In this document: positions 1 through 9,101 of the stretch, piece by piece | Position numbering within the stretch: the stretch's first letter is position 1 | How the letters are laid out: every line of letters begins with the position of its first letter | IMG/VR virus record: IMGVR_UViG_3300042893_000474 | Coordinates: 29,700-93,699 of that record | Direction: 5' to 3' (one strand) | Length of the DNA stretch: 64,000 bases | Source: a virus | The notes under the pieces: model-generated | The model's database searches: none | What the model saw: the letters and a program-made list of their open reading frames with translations, nothing else | What the model was told of the DNA's origin: nothing | Made by a program: the position numbers and the translations under genes

Positions 1-2343
1 CATCATCACTCAAATATTATAGATAACTCTAGATACGTAGCGTCAGAGCATAATAAATCTCTACCTACTGACATAGATGATAGTAGAACGACAAGAGCAT
101 ACTATGGTTCTGTAAAAGTCTATAGACCAAACCAATATGGTCCATTAACAAATTTACGCTACCTCTCTACTGGATACTCAGTAGACATAAACATCAATCC
201 TAATAACGGGTTAGGTCAAATGCAAGAAACATACTATCCTGCATTTGGAGGAGATACATTTATCAATGCCTTTGCTTTAAAACGTAAGCATGCATTTTTC
301 CGTCAAAACTTAGCAGGTAAGCCAGATGATATCCCATTTAACTATTACTTGTTTCCTAACTTAGGATACCCTAGTCACTTTTATGGATACAATGCTGCCG
401 CTCAAGACATAGAAGCAGTTCTAAAAGACCAGTTGGACGACTTTCTTATTTGGGCATTAGTAGCAGCTGGTCTTGCAGGAGCCGCAGCTATATTTGGAGA
501 TGGTATTGCTGTAGGAGAAATAGCATTTGCTGCTTTAACTACAGGGTTTAAGTTAGCTACTTTAAATGTAGTATCCGACTTATTGGCTTCTACTAAACCT
601 TATGTATTTTTAGATCAAGATGAAACATTTGCAAACACTTGGTTAAGTATTGGAGTAGGTGGAACATACTTCTATTATAAGGGTATGATTTATTTATTCT
701 CTTACGGTCTTCCTATTTTCTTTGTTGAGTCTGACGTAAACGTAGATTTCCGTCATGGAAGAAATGACAAAGAAGAAAATTTCTATGGGGCTAAAGAACT
801 TGGAGAAGTTCCTGACGCATGGTTGCAAGAAGTAAACGTACCTATCAAGTACGATAACTTCTATTTTTATAACTCTACTTACTCCGCTCAAAATGTAATT
901 AACCCTAATTTCCCTTACAATGAAAATTACCCAGAACTTTATTGCGAAACTGACCTATACAATAGAGTAGTGTATTCAGATGCAGCAGGTAGATATGGTA
1001 AAGGGGATCCTTGGTTAAACTTTAGAAGAGGTAACTTCTACGACTTTCCTAAAACTCATGGTAGGTTAATAGCTTTAAATGGAGTAGAGAATGGAAAAGT
1101 ATATGCTCGTTTTGAAAACAACACTAAAGTCTACAATGCTATAATCACACTAGACAGTAACAATCCAATTGCTATGGAGATTGGAGATGCTAGTATGTTT
1201 AAACAAAAGCCTATTGAGATGTCTACTGCAGACATTGGATATTTAGGTACACAGCATAAAGCTTTTATAAAGACAACGCATGGTGGATTCTGGGTAGACG
1301 CTCGTAGAGGACATGTGTACCAAGTAACTAGTGGGGGTATTGATGAGATTTCTTTAAAAGGTTCTATGCAGTGGTTTAAAGAACATCTTCCATTTAAGAT
1401 TCTTAAAGACTTCCCTGACTTTCCAGTAGATAACAACTACAAAGGAATTGGTATTACTATGGGTTGGGATGAACGTTTCCATAGAATGTTCTTAACTAAA
1501 CTTGATTATCGGGTAAAAGAACAATACAGAGGATTAGTTACCTATGAAAATAAAAGGTTCTTCTACAATGATACTGAAATTGAGTTTGCTGATTTAACTT
1601 ATTTTGAGAATCACTCATACACAATTTCTTATAGTGTGTTATTGAAATCTTGGATTTCTTTCCACTCTTTCTTACCTAACGCTTATGTCTCTTTTATTGA
1701 TCACTTTCAGACAGTAACACAGACAGGCACTTGGAATCATAACTTATCTCCTCTTACTTATCAGACTTACTATAATCGTTTTTACCCTTATGTTATTGAG
1801 TATGCTGTAAACAATGCTCCCAATACTCATATGGTAAACTCAGTTACTTATAATCAAGATATTCATAAGTACTATAATAGAAACGATTACTATTCACTAG
1901 GCTCTTACAATGATAAGAACACACCTAACTTTACTAAAGCTATAGTTTATAACAAAGAGCAGACTTCAGGATTAGTTAACTTAATTGCACAGATTCCGAA
2001 TGATGCTCGTCAACGTTTGTTATACCCAAGGGTAAGTAGATTTGGAACAGAAGTTCTTTTGACTAAAAAAGATCTTAAGAATAACTTTAATGGATTCTGG
2101 GATGCTACTAATAACAAAGAAAATTTCCAAACTTTATTCAGTACTAAATGGGAAGATTTAAGTGCAGACTACCCTATTGATAAAGTAGTAAATCCAAAAG
2201 CTGTTATAACTACAACTAGACTTTCAGGCAAACAAAAGATTCGTTCTACGTTCTGTAAGATTAGACTTATTCAAGATAAGTTTAATCGTTATAAGTTCAT
2301 TAACAACTTACAATTAACCCAAACCACAAACTCCATAACATGA
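1..2343 (+). CDS. Large virion structural protein, muzzle/tail-like (5' truncated)
   Basis: The reading frame is open from base 1, so the first ATG at 220 is internal and the gene starts before the window; 780 residues are visible. A strongly hydrophobic Ala/Gly-rich stretch lies at visible residues about 150-200. It is followed by a long aromatic-rich, beta-type region with Tyr/Asn/Phe clusters and the signature YLGTQHKAF, then GGFWVDARRGHVYQV. I associate this sequence style and its place just before the cargo and giant proteins with the large tail/muzzle protein of crAss-like virions. That assignment is from memory of the family and from position, not from a search. The stop TGA overlaps the next ATG (ATGA at 2340-2343), so the two genes are translationally coupled. 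It could instead be another large tail or stabilisation protein. Confidence 0.6.
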   Translation, partial: HHHSNIIDNSRYVASEHNKSLPTDIDDSRTTRAYYGSVKVYRPNQYGPLTNLRYLSTGYSVDININPNNGLGQMQETYYPAFGGDTFINAFALKRKHAFFRQNLAGKPDDIPFNYYLFPNLGYPSHFYGYNAAAQDIEAVLKDQLDDFLIWALVAAGLAGAAAIFGDGIAVGEIAFAALTTGFKLATLNVVSDLLASTKPYVFLDQDETFANTWLSIGVGGTYFYYKGMIYLFSYGLPIFFVESDVNVDFRHGRNDKEENFYGAKELGEVPDAWLQEVNVPIKYDNFYFYNSTYSAQNVINPNFPYNENYPELYCETDLYNRVVYSDAAGRYGKGDPWLNFRRGNFYDFPKTHGRLIALNGVENGKVYARFENNTKVYNAIITLDSNNPIAMEIGDASMFKQKPIEMSTADIGYLGTQHKAFIKTTHGGFWVDARRGHVYQVTSGGIDEISLKGSMQWFKEHLPFKILKDFPDFPVDNNYKGIGITMGWDERFHRMFLTKLDYRVKEQYRGLVTYENKRFFYNDTEIEFADLTYFENHSYTISYSVLLKSWISFHSFLPNAYVSFIDHFQTVTQTGTWNHNLSPLTYQTYYNRFYPYVIEYAVNNAPNTHMVNSVTYNQDIHKYYNRNDYYSLGSYNDKNTPNFTKAIVYNKEQTSGLVNLIAQIPNDARQRLLYPRVSRFGTEVLLTKKDLKNNFNGFWDATNNKENFQTLFSTKWEDLSADYPIDKVVNPKAVITTTRLSGKQKIRSTFCKIRLIQDKFNRYKFINNLQLTQTTNSIT

Positions 2344-2717
2344 CACCAGAAGTAATTAGCTCAGTAAAACCCGAAGTGGTTTTAGGGCAGATGTTCCAGT
2401 CTAGAGATATGATGCACATTGCACATTTTCAAACTACATCTTACGCACAGCACACTACCTTACAAAAGTATTACGAAGGAATTCTAGAACTTGCAGACGA
2501 GATAACAGAAGTATACTTTGGTTGTCTAGGAAAAAGGTTAAACTTTAAAATCCCTTCTGCTGATTATATGAATCCTGAGACACACTTAAAGCAGTTTAAG
2601 GAGTACATAAAAAAGCATAGAACTGTTTTTGGTTCTGATAGAACAGATGTACAAAATCTTATAGATGAGTTAATCGCTTTAATCAATAAGACATTATATT
2701 TGCTTAGCTTAACTTAA
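2340..2717 (+). CDS. Small Dps/ferritin-like alpha-helical phage protein
   Basis: This 125-residue, probably all-helical protein starts inside the stop codon of the upstream virion gene. Residues 25-70 contain a His-rich helix (MMHIAHFQTTSYAQH) followed by LQKYYEGILELADEITEVYFG. The pattern of a His helix, a Leu-Tyr-Tyr helix and an acidic helix resembles Dps/ferritin-like four-helix proteins and a small uncharacterised family I recall from crAss-like phages. I did not verify whether a complete metal-binding set is present. The virion operon context suggests a structural or DNA-compaction role, which is inference. Confidence 0.55.
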   Translation: MTPEVISSVKPEVVLGQMFQSRDMMHIAHFQTTSYAQHTTLQKYYEGILELADEITEVYFGCLGKRLNFKIPSADYMNPETHLKQFKEYIKKHRTVFGSDRTDVQNLIDELIALINKTLYLLSLT

Positions 2718-2728
2718 TTATTAGTATT

Positions 2729-2971
2729 ATGAATAACTCTAGTCTAAAAGATATGTACTATGCCAAAAAAGGTATGGTAATGAAAAAAGGCGGTAAGTGG
2801 ATACAAAAAGCTGTTTCTAAAAATCCAGGTTCTTTTACTGCACAAGCTAAACGTGCTGGTATGACTACAAGTGCATTCAGAGAAAAAGTATTATCTAATA
2901 AAGAAAAGTTTTCATCAACTACAGTAAAGAGAGCTAACCTAGCTAAAACTTTATCTAAAATGAAAAAGTAA
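2729..2971 (+). CDS. Small basic virion-operon protein (KKGGKWIQKA type)
   Basis: An 80-residue, Lys/Arg-rich protein. The N-terminus carries DMYYAKKGM, then KKGGKWIQKAVSKNPGSF, and the C-terminus reads VKRANLAKTLSKMKK. I recognise this WIQKA...NPGSF...RANLAKTL architecture as a small domain recurring in Bacteroidetes phages, but I know of no established function. The basic charge and position fit a DNA-associated or packaged virion protein (inference). The stop TAA overlaps the next ATG (TAATG). The DMYY.KKG word recurs in the 549-aa protein downstream. Confidence 0.6.
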   Translation: MNNSSLKDMYYAKKGMVMKKGGKWIQKAVSKNPGSFTAQAKRAGMTTSAFREKVLSNKEKFSSTTVKRANLAKTLSKMKK

Positions 2972-4206
2972 TGAAGTCATCTCTATTTGAACACTACAAA
3001 AAAAAGTATGCTATAGGAGGTAAAACTCCCGTACGTAAAACTGGTATGTGGTATCAGAATGGTGACGTAGTTGTTCCTTCTAGTGAGATTACCATGAAGG
3101 GTCCTAACGGAGAAAAGGATTATTTTGATTCTCCTATAATGGGTATTGGTATGCTTTCAGGAGACACTCAAGTAATGCAGCCTGGACAAGACTATTCATT
3201 CCCCAATGACAATGCAGTTTATGAAAAGAAAATGCAAATAGGAGCTAAAGTAAAGAATGAAAACATGACTCCTGAACAGCAAGCACGTTTTAATTCTTAC
3301 CTAAAAAGTTCAGATTCCAGAAATATAAAAACTCCTGAATGGTTAGAATTATCTTCAGGTGCTACTAACTATGCTCGTAGATTAAATCGGATGAGTCAAC
3401 AAGAACTCATAGGTATGCCTGGTGATATTTCTCAAAATGTAAATAATGCTTTTAGACAAGGTATTGATTACTCTCTTAATGTTCCCACAAGTGCAGGTCA
3501 ATTTAGTACCGAAGGTTCTTATAACCCATTTGGCGAGAACACAGTACAAGACATGTATAGTGGATTAACCTACACAAAAAACTTACCAAAAGGTTCTATT
3601 AGAATTAGTCCTGAAGAACAAAAGTTAACTTATAGAGGAAAAAAAGGAAACGTAAGTTATAAGAAAAAGATGTCTGACGAAGAACAAATATCTGAACTAG
3701 CTTTTAACTTAAATTTTTTACCAGAAAGTCTTAGCATTTATGGAGGAGGCAAAACATCTAACGGTCTTCTTTCTGCCACAGGTAAGGATCCTAAATTTCA
3801 AGTAAACGATAACTACAATATCAACGCAGGTGTTCGAGGCGATATAGGTCCTTTGTCTTATGATGTAAGTGGTAACTATAATCCTGAAACAGGTTATCGT
3901 TATAATGCAGATGCACAGTTATCTCTACTTAAAGATAGATTACAGTTATCAGGTAATGTCGAAGGAAGTCAAGAACTAGGGTTAGAGTCTATATCTGCAG
4001 AAGCAAGAGCTAAAATATTAAAGAACTTAAATGTAAAAGCTGGCTACAGACAAAGTGGCAATAACCCAAGTTCTTATAATATTGGTTTAAGTTACAACAA
4101 AGCTTTTGGACAAGGAGGTATGTCCATACCAGGAGTTAATGGAAGTGTTATAGCTTCTGCACCAATGACTTTACAGAAGCAGTATAAAAATAAAAATAAG
4201 AAATGA
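2971..4206 (+). CDS. Virion-operon protein with beta-barrel-like C-terminal repeats
   Basis: The 411-residue protein starts at an ATG overlapping the previous stop. The N-terminus is basic (SLFEHYKKKYAIGGK) and the middle is Asn/Gly-rich. Residues about 270-380 form a ladder of alternating hydrophobic/polar strands separated by short Gly/Asn turns, for example YNINAGVRGDIG, LSYDVSGNYN, YNADAQLSLL, LQLSGNVEG, LNVKAGYRQSG and YNIGLSYNKAF. This resembles the strand-turn-strand pattern of outer-membrane beta-barrels or amyloid-like beta solenoids. No signal peptide is visible. Position among cargo-type genes suggests a virion protein, perhaps ejected. The stop overlaps the next ATG (ATGA). No family was recognised. 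Confidence 0.55.
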   Translation: MKSSLFEHYKKKYAIGGKTPVRKTGMWYQNGDVVVPSSEITMKGPNGEKDYFDSPIMGIGMLSGDTQVMQPGQDYSFPNDNAVYEKKMQIGAKVKNENMTPEQQARFNSYLKSSDSRNIKTPEWLELSSGATNYARRLNRMSQQELIGMPGDISQNVNNAFRQGIDYSLNVPTSAGQFSTEGSYNPFGENTVQDMYSGLTYTKNLPKGSIRISPEEQKLTYRGKKGNVSYKKKMSDEEQISELAFNLNFLPESLSIYGGGKTSNGLLSATGKDPKFQVNDNYNINAGVRGDIGPLSYDVSGNYNPETGYRYNADAQLSLLKDRLQLSGNVEGSQELGLESISAEARAKILKNLNVKAGYRQSGNNPSSYNIGLSYNKAFGQGGMSIPGVNGSVIASAPMTLQKQYKNKNKK

Positions 4207-5852
4207 AAAAACAGATGATAAAACGGGCTGATGGTTCATATTCACAAAGAGGTCTTTGGGATAACATCCGTGCAAATCGTGGTAGTGGTAAGAAACCTAC
4301 TGCTCAGATGCTTAAACAAGAACGTAAGATTAAATCTAACATGGCTGAGGGAGGTGTAAACAATCCTGGATTCCAAGCATTGCCAGGATACGTTCAAGCT
4401 AAAATTAGAGCTAATATGCAAGAGGGAGGAATGACAGGTTCCCCTATTGTAGATATGATTAATAATCAATCTCAGATGCCTATGATGCAAATGGGAGGAA
4501 ATATGCCTCAAACTAGTGCAGGTCGTTCTGTACTTCAAGAAGCTATGGCAATGAGTACAATGCAGATGGGAGGTAAAATGCCTGCTGATATTGCACGTGC
4601 TCGTTTTATGGCTGCTGCTAATGGTGATGCCTCTAAAGCAAAAGAAACTGCTTCTAAGTATGGATACAAAATGCAAAATGGTGCTTTGAACTTAATGGGA
4701 GTTCCTAACATGAATGCAGGCACACCAGGGTTTGATTTTGCAAAAGCTTCTGCATATGCCACTGCACCTAAAGAAGAAGTTCCTACTGATATAGAGAGAA
4801 TGCAAGCTGTAGACATTAAAAAGAAACGTTCTTTTATGGATAGAGTAAAAGGCAATGTAAGAAGGGCAGGAAGAGCTGTTGGATTAGGTAGCCCTGTTCC
4901 TAAGACAGACTCTCAGCAAGTAATGGATGAAGTGATTGGTCAAGTTAGAGCAGACGAACAAGCACGTATAAAATCTAACGCACCTACTACTGCCGAGACA
5001 AGTAGAACTGCATTTAATAAAATTAAATCTGGCGATGTGTCAATGAAAAATATAGGTGACTATATGGAAGGTTTTGGTACTTATTTAAATGCAAGTAGCG
5101 ACAGAAATGTAGTAACTGATTTATTTGATATTACGGCAACAGGAGCAGCAGCAGTTGGTGCTGGTAATGCAGCAAATAATATTCTACAAACTAAACAAGC
5201 TGCACAACTAGCAATGCAATCTCCTGTTGGTAAAGCATTAGATTTAGTAAACCCACTTAGTATTGGAGCTAATTTAGTTTCAGGTACTGCAGATGCAATG
5301 GGAGAATTATCTGAAGGTAATTATGGAGAAGCTACTGGAGTTGCTGCTAAGACAGCAGCACTTGCTGCTTTAAAAGGTAAAGCAGGAAATGTATCTAAAA
5401 ATGCCCTAGGCAGAACAGCTAGTGCTATAAATAGAACTAAAGTAGGAAGTGCTGCAAGTAACGCTATTGGTTCTGCTACTAGACATGGAGTAGGACATCA
5501 ACTTGAGCATGCAGGACAACACATGTTACTCTCTCCTCTCCTAGCACATAAGAATGGAGGTACTATCCAAGATATGTACTATATGAAGAAGGGTGGACAG
5601 TTCCCAGACCGTTATAAGAAGATGGGATTTAGCGGAGTAGACAAACCTAAAAGAACTACAAGCGGAGGTAAGAGTCATGCAGTAGTTACTAAGGTTGATG
5701 GCAATTATAAATTAATTCGTTTTGGTCAAGCAGGTGTAACAGGAGATAGAACTAATACTAAGCGAGCAGCATCTTTTAAATCACGTCACGCAAAGAATAT
5801 AGCTAAAGGTAAATCTTCAGCTGCATACTGGGCTAATAAAGTAAAATGGTAA
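4203..5852 (+). CDS. Met/Gly-rich virion protein with conserved basic C-terminal domain
   Basis: 549 residues. Residues about 40-130 are low-complexity, with repeats such as MAEGG, MQEGG, MQMGGNMP and MQMGGKMP. Residues about 310-420 are Ala/Gly-rich with hydrophobic stretches compatible with membrane interaction. Near residue 455 it has IQDMYYMKKGGQ, matching the N-terminal word of the 80-aa protein upstream. The last about 85 residues form a compact basic domain (KSHAVVTKVDGNYKLIRFGQ ... SFKSRHAKNIAKGK ... YWANKVKW). I recall this domain as common in Bacteroidetes phages and without a known function. The sequence suggests a packaged, possibly membrane-active cargo protein, which is inference. 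Confidence 0.55.
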   Translation: MKKQMIKRADGSYSQRGLWDNIRANRGSGKKPTAQMLKQERKIKSNMAEGGVNNPGFQALPGYVQAKIRANMQEGGMTGSPIVDMINNQSQMPMMQMGGNMPQTSAGRSVLQEAMAMSTMQMGGKMPADIARARFMAAANGDASKAKETASKYGYKMQNGALNLMGVPNMNAGTPGFDFAKASAYATAPKEEVPTDIERMQAVDIKKKRSFMDRVKGNVRRAGRAVGLGSPVPKTDSQQVMDEVIGQVRADEQARIKSNAPTTAETSRTAFNKIKSGDVSMKNIGDYMEGFGTYLNASSDRNVVTDLFDITATGAAAVGAGNAANNILQTKQAAQLAMQSPVGKALDLVNPLSIGANLVSGTADAMGELSEGNYGEATGVAAKTAALAALKGKAGNVSKNALGRTASAINRTKVGSAASNAIGSATRHGVGHQLEHAGQHMLLSPLLAHKNGGTIQDMYYMKKGGQFPDRYKKMGFSGVDKPKRTTSGGKSHAVVTKVDGNYKLIRFGQAGVTGDRTNTKRAASFKSRHAKNIAKGKSSAAYWANKVKW

Positions 5853-5853
5853 T

Positions 5854-6006
5854 ATGGCAACTAAAAAAACAACCAAAGTAGTTTCTAACTCTGCTTCATT
5901 TAAAGAGAAGTCTAAAGTTAGTCGCCCTGGAGTTCATGCTAAAACTAAATCTTCTAAGTTAAAGCAGAGTAAGAACTATCAGAAAGCTTCGAGGGGTCAA
6001 GGTTAG
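5854..6006 (+). CDS. Very small basic conserved phage protein (50 aa)
   Basis: The short frame opens one base after the stop of the upstream gene and ends at TAG (6004-6006). The product is rich in Lys, Ser and Thr and carries SRPGVHAKTKSSKLKQSKNY followed by a Lys/Gly-rich tail. I recognise this word as a tiny protein found beside virion genes in many Bacteroidetes phages. The tight junction, the strong basic charge and the immediately following inverted repeat and promoter support it as the last gene of its transcription unit. Its function is unknown; DNA or capsid-interior binding is a guess. Confidence 0.7.
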   Translation: MATKKTTKVVSNSASFKEKSKVSRPGVHAKTKSSKLKQSKNYQKASRGQG

Positions 6007-6039
6007 TATACTCTTGATTTTTATTGTTAATAGAGTATA
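6007..6039. repeat. Inverted repeat overlapping promoter P1
   Basis: TATACTCT (6007-6014) is the exact reverse complement of AGAGTATA (6032-6039), with a 17-base spacer. It begins directly after the TAG of the 50-aa gene and overlaps both elements of promoter P1. It may be a weak terminator for the upstream operon, an operator, or both. The loop is long for a strong terminator. Confidence 0.5.
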
Positions 6040-6043
6040 TTTG
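6013..6043 (+). promoter_or_regulatory. Late promoter P1 (Bacteroidetes type)
   Basis: CTTG at 6013-6016, a 19-base spacer, and TATATTTG at 6036-6043 match the Bacteroidetes sigma-factor consensus (TTG near -33, TAnnTTTG near -7). The predicted start near 6047 leaves a leader of about 58 bases before the ATG at 6105. The same CTTG-N19-TAnnTTTG arrangement occurs at two other operon starts in the window, which raises confidence. Confidence 0.75.
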
Positions 6044-6104
6044 TATTTAAACTTTTTAAGTGCAAGTATATTTAACTTACAAAGTTAATTAATATTTAAA
6101 GTTA

Positions 6105-9098
6105 ATGAATACTGGAAAAAATAGAGTTAAAGGATTAAAGACTGAGCTTTTTAAGAAAAAGTATCAGACTAACCCTGTAGTAAATAACCCAACGAATCAG
6201 TTAGAGGGTAGGACTTTGTCAGACATGGTTACTGACAAAACTAAAGAATTTGAAGAAAAGTTAGCAACTCAACAAGCATACTTTAGTAGATACCCTTTAA
6301 AAATAAACAGTCCTAAGAAATATACTCCAGAAGAAATTAAGGCAATGCGTGAAGCATTTCCAATGTCTTCAGATGATTTTCAAACAGCTAATAGTTATGG
6401 GATTACAGGAATTCCTGATTTAATGCAAGGGCAAGATGTTAACGATATTCGTACTCAAGATCAGATATTAGGACAAACTGAACTCCTCACTTCTACTCCA
6501 AAGTCACTCCAAAATTTCCAAGACCCTAACTTCAATGAAAGAGTAAAGGCAGCCTCAGAAGAATCTCTTAACGCTAAACCTAGTTCTGATAGTAATTGGA
6601 AAGATATGTTTCGTGATACTGATTGGAGAAATGTAATTCGCACAGGTACAGGGCTTGTTTCTGCTACAAAAGGAATTTATGATGATGTCCAAACAAGAGG
6701 AGACATAAACCAACGTATTCAAAATTTAAATGACCGTCCTCGTTATATGCCTAACGAATATGAGTATATGGGAAGACCAGGAAGCCAGAGTGTAATTTAT
6801 GCTAAAGATGGTGCTATGATTCGTAGAGGCACAGAGTCAGGTGCAGAGGAAGCAGAGCTAGAACGTGGTGAAATGTTTATGTTGCCTAACATGGATAGTT
6901 ATGTAGTAGGAGGAAAGAAGCACTCACAAGGTGGAGAAGACTTTGTTTTGCCTGAAGGCACTATTGTATTCTCTGACCACTTAAAAGTTCCAGGATTAAA
7001 AAATACTTTTGCACAAGAAGCAAAAAAGTTTGATATAACTAAATACAAGGATACCCTTGAGAATCCCCATAGCAAGTCTGTAGATAGAACTACTGCTGAG
7101 GTTATGATGGATAGGAATATGAAAAAGCTCCAAGAGTTATTTCAGATTCAACAAGGTATTAATGGTGACTCTAATGGAGAGATGGAAGCTGAAGGTATTA
7201 AAAAAGGACAAAAAGGTTTAGTTAGTGTAGGATCCGTAGTTGCAGCAAACCAACCTCAAACTGCTTCTATGGCTCTCACTCCTGAGCAACAAAAAGAATA
7301 CTATCATAATCAAGGGATGTTTGATAACCCTAGCTATACATATGAAAATCGAGTAAAAAAAGCTTTTCCTGAAAAGTTTTCAAGTTGGAAAGAACAAGAC
7401 TTGAGTATTGTAGCAGATGAGGCTGATGCATTAACTAAACAGATACAAGATAGAGTTCAAGCTGCAGAAAATAATAGAGTAGCAGCACAAGCAAACCCTA
7501 ATCCCTCTGGTACTTTAGGAGCAAACCCAGTAACAGTAGCAAATAGTGCAACCGAACAAGTTAATAAAACGGCTGACCCTAGTGCTGCAGGAACTGTAAC
7601 CAATTCAAATGCAACAGATCCTTCTTCAATGCATTACAAAACTTTACCTAATGGTAAAAAAGTATTTGTAGAAGGTCAAGGAGAATTTAAAGGAAAAAGT
7701 TATAGAGACCAGTACGGAGGAGATGTATTTAACTTAGTTAGAAACAGATTAAATGAATACGGAGAAACTTTAAACCCTACTCTTTTATCTGCTTACCAAC
7801 TACAGATTAAGGATAAGAATTTAATGGTAAAAGACTCTAACCAACTTGTAGATATTATGGAATCAGGAAACCATTCTTTAGATTCTATGAGACAATTCTA
7901 CAAAGGTATTGGCATGGAGGATGCTTTGTTTAATCCTGAGTTAGACAGATCTAAAGATGGTAATGAAAGTCAAAAGAAAACAGCTCAATTATTTGCAGAC
8001 TATGTTAAAAGTCCTCAGTACCTAGCGGATGTTAAAGCAGGTAAAGCGTCTCCTTATATTCCTTGGTTAAAGACTCAACCAAAAGAAGTTAAAAATGCTA
8101 AAGGAGAAGTAACAGGATATACTTTAGACGCTCCTGAGATGAGTCAGGAGTTTACTCAAAAATATCAAGCAGCTTACAAAGCTTTTGGGGCAGTTAAACA
8201 AACACAGAAAGGAAAGTCCACAGACATGCTGAAAGGTTTTAGGATTGCTCCTGAAGGACTTTCGGATCACATGTGGATGGGACTTCCTATATCTCCTGTA
8301 GATGAATGGGGAGGTAATACAACAATTGGGCAGATTAGTGCTTTTGAAGATGAAGAACCTAAAAAACCTACAAAACCTCCAGGAACTCCAGTAAAAACTA
8401 CTGATAATGGAAATACTTATAATACTCAATTAGAAAATGCTACTATGGGTAAGTATACTCCTGAAGGATTTGATTATCCTCAGTTAGCTCCAGAGATTTA
8501 TGGAGCAGCGGCTAGTCAAATGTTTGCTTATGCTCCTATGGATTACAATGCTCCATATGTAATGCCTCAGACTTTGAATATTCAACCTCAACTTCAAGAT
8601 GTAGATAGTTCATATATGGCTGCACTTAATGCAGGGGCTGATCCTAACAGTGCATTGATTGCTACGTTAGGTGCTAAACAAAAACTATACTCAGAGAAAC
8701 AAAACTTTGACGGACAACAAAGAGCACAAGTTGATCAAATAAATGCAAGTGCTAGGTGGCAAGAGGATGTTCAGGATATGCAGTCTTTAGACAAAGTATA
8801 CAATACTTTGATTGCAGGTGCTGACGATGCTGTTACAGCACAACGCCAAGCCCTAGTAAAATCTGCATCTGATAAACGTGCAGTTTGGAAAATGGAAGAA
8901 GCTAGAAAACAATTCTGGTATAACAATTTTGTTAAGAGCTTTGACTATGACCCTAAGACACGTTCTATGACTGTTAAAAAAGATGCAAGTAAAGAATTTG
9001 TTAATCAACTTAGTGCAGCTTACGGCAATGATTTTTCAATTCCAGAAGTAGATGAAACCGCCACTGCTACTTCAAATACTACAACAATAAATAATTAA
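6105..9098 (+). CDS. Cargo-type internal virion protein
   Basis: A 997-residue, mostly hydrophilic protein that opens the P1 operon. Residues about 225-310 carry a module with AELERGEMF, then GGKKHSQGGEDFVLPEGTIVFSDHLK and a TFAQEAKKF segment. I recall this 'HSQGG...LP.G..VFSD' module from large packaged or cargo proteins of crAss-like phages. The rest is low-complexity linker and helix, including a Pro/Ala/Thr-rich linker around residues 460-510 and a Tyr/Pro-rich stretch near 790-830. No enzymatic motif was seen. The start follows the P1 leader with an A-rich upstream sequence and no Shine-Dalgarno. The next gene starts after 3 bases. Confidence 0.6.
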   Translation: MNTGKNRVKGLKTELFKKKYQTNPVVNNPTNQLEGRTLSDMVTDKTKEFEEKLATQQAYFSRYPLKINSPKKYTPEEIKAMREAFPMSSDDFQTANSYGITGIPDLMQGQDVNDIRTQDQILGQTELLTSTPKSLQNFQDPNFNERVKAASEESLNAKPSSDSNWKDMFRDTDWRNVIRTGTGLVSATKGIYDDVQTRGDINQRIQNLNDRPRYMPNEYEYMGRPGSQSVIYAKDGAMIRRGTESGAEEAELERGEMFMLPNMDSYVVGGKKHSQGGEDFVLPEGTIVFSDHLKVPGLKNTFAQEAKKFDITKYKDTLENPHSKSVDRTTAEVMMDRNMKKLQELFQIQQGINGDSNGEMEAEGIKKGQKGLVSVGSVVAANQPQTASMALTPEQQKEYYHNQGMFDNPSYTYENRVKKAFPEKFSSWKEQDLSIVADEADALTKQIQDRVQAAENNRVAAQANPNPSGTLGANPVTVANSATEQVNKTADPSAAGTVTNSNATDPSSMHYKTLPNGKKVFVEGQGEFKGKSYRDQYGGDVFNLVRNRLNEYGETLNPTLLSAYQLQIKDKNLMVKDSNQLVDIMESGNHSLDSMRQFYKGIGMEDALFNPELDRSKDGNESQKKTAQLFADYVKSPQYLADVKAGKASPYIPWLKTQPKEVKNAKGEVTGYTLDAPEMSQEFTQKYQAAYKAFGAVKQTQKGKSTDMLKGFRIAPEGLSDHMWMGLPISPVDEWGGNTTIGQISAFEDEEPKKPTKPPGTPVKTTDNGNTYNTQLENATMGKYTPEGFDYPQLAPEIYGAAASQMFAYAPMDYNAPYVMPQTLNIQPQLQDVDSSYMAALNAGADPNSALIATLGAKQKLYSEKQNFDGQQRAQVDQINASARWQEDVQDMQSLDKVYNTLIAGADDAVTAQRQALVKSASDKRAVWKMEEARKQFWYNNFVKSFDYDPKTRSMTVKKDASKEFVNQLSAAYGNDFSIPEVDETATATSNTTTINN

Positions 9099-9101
9099 AC
9101 T

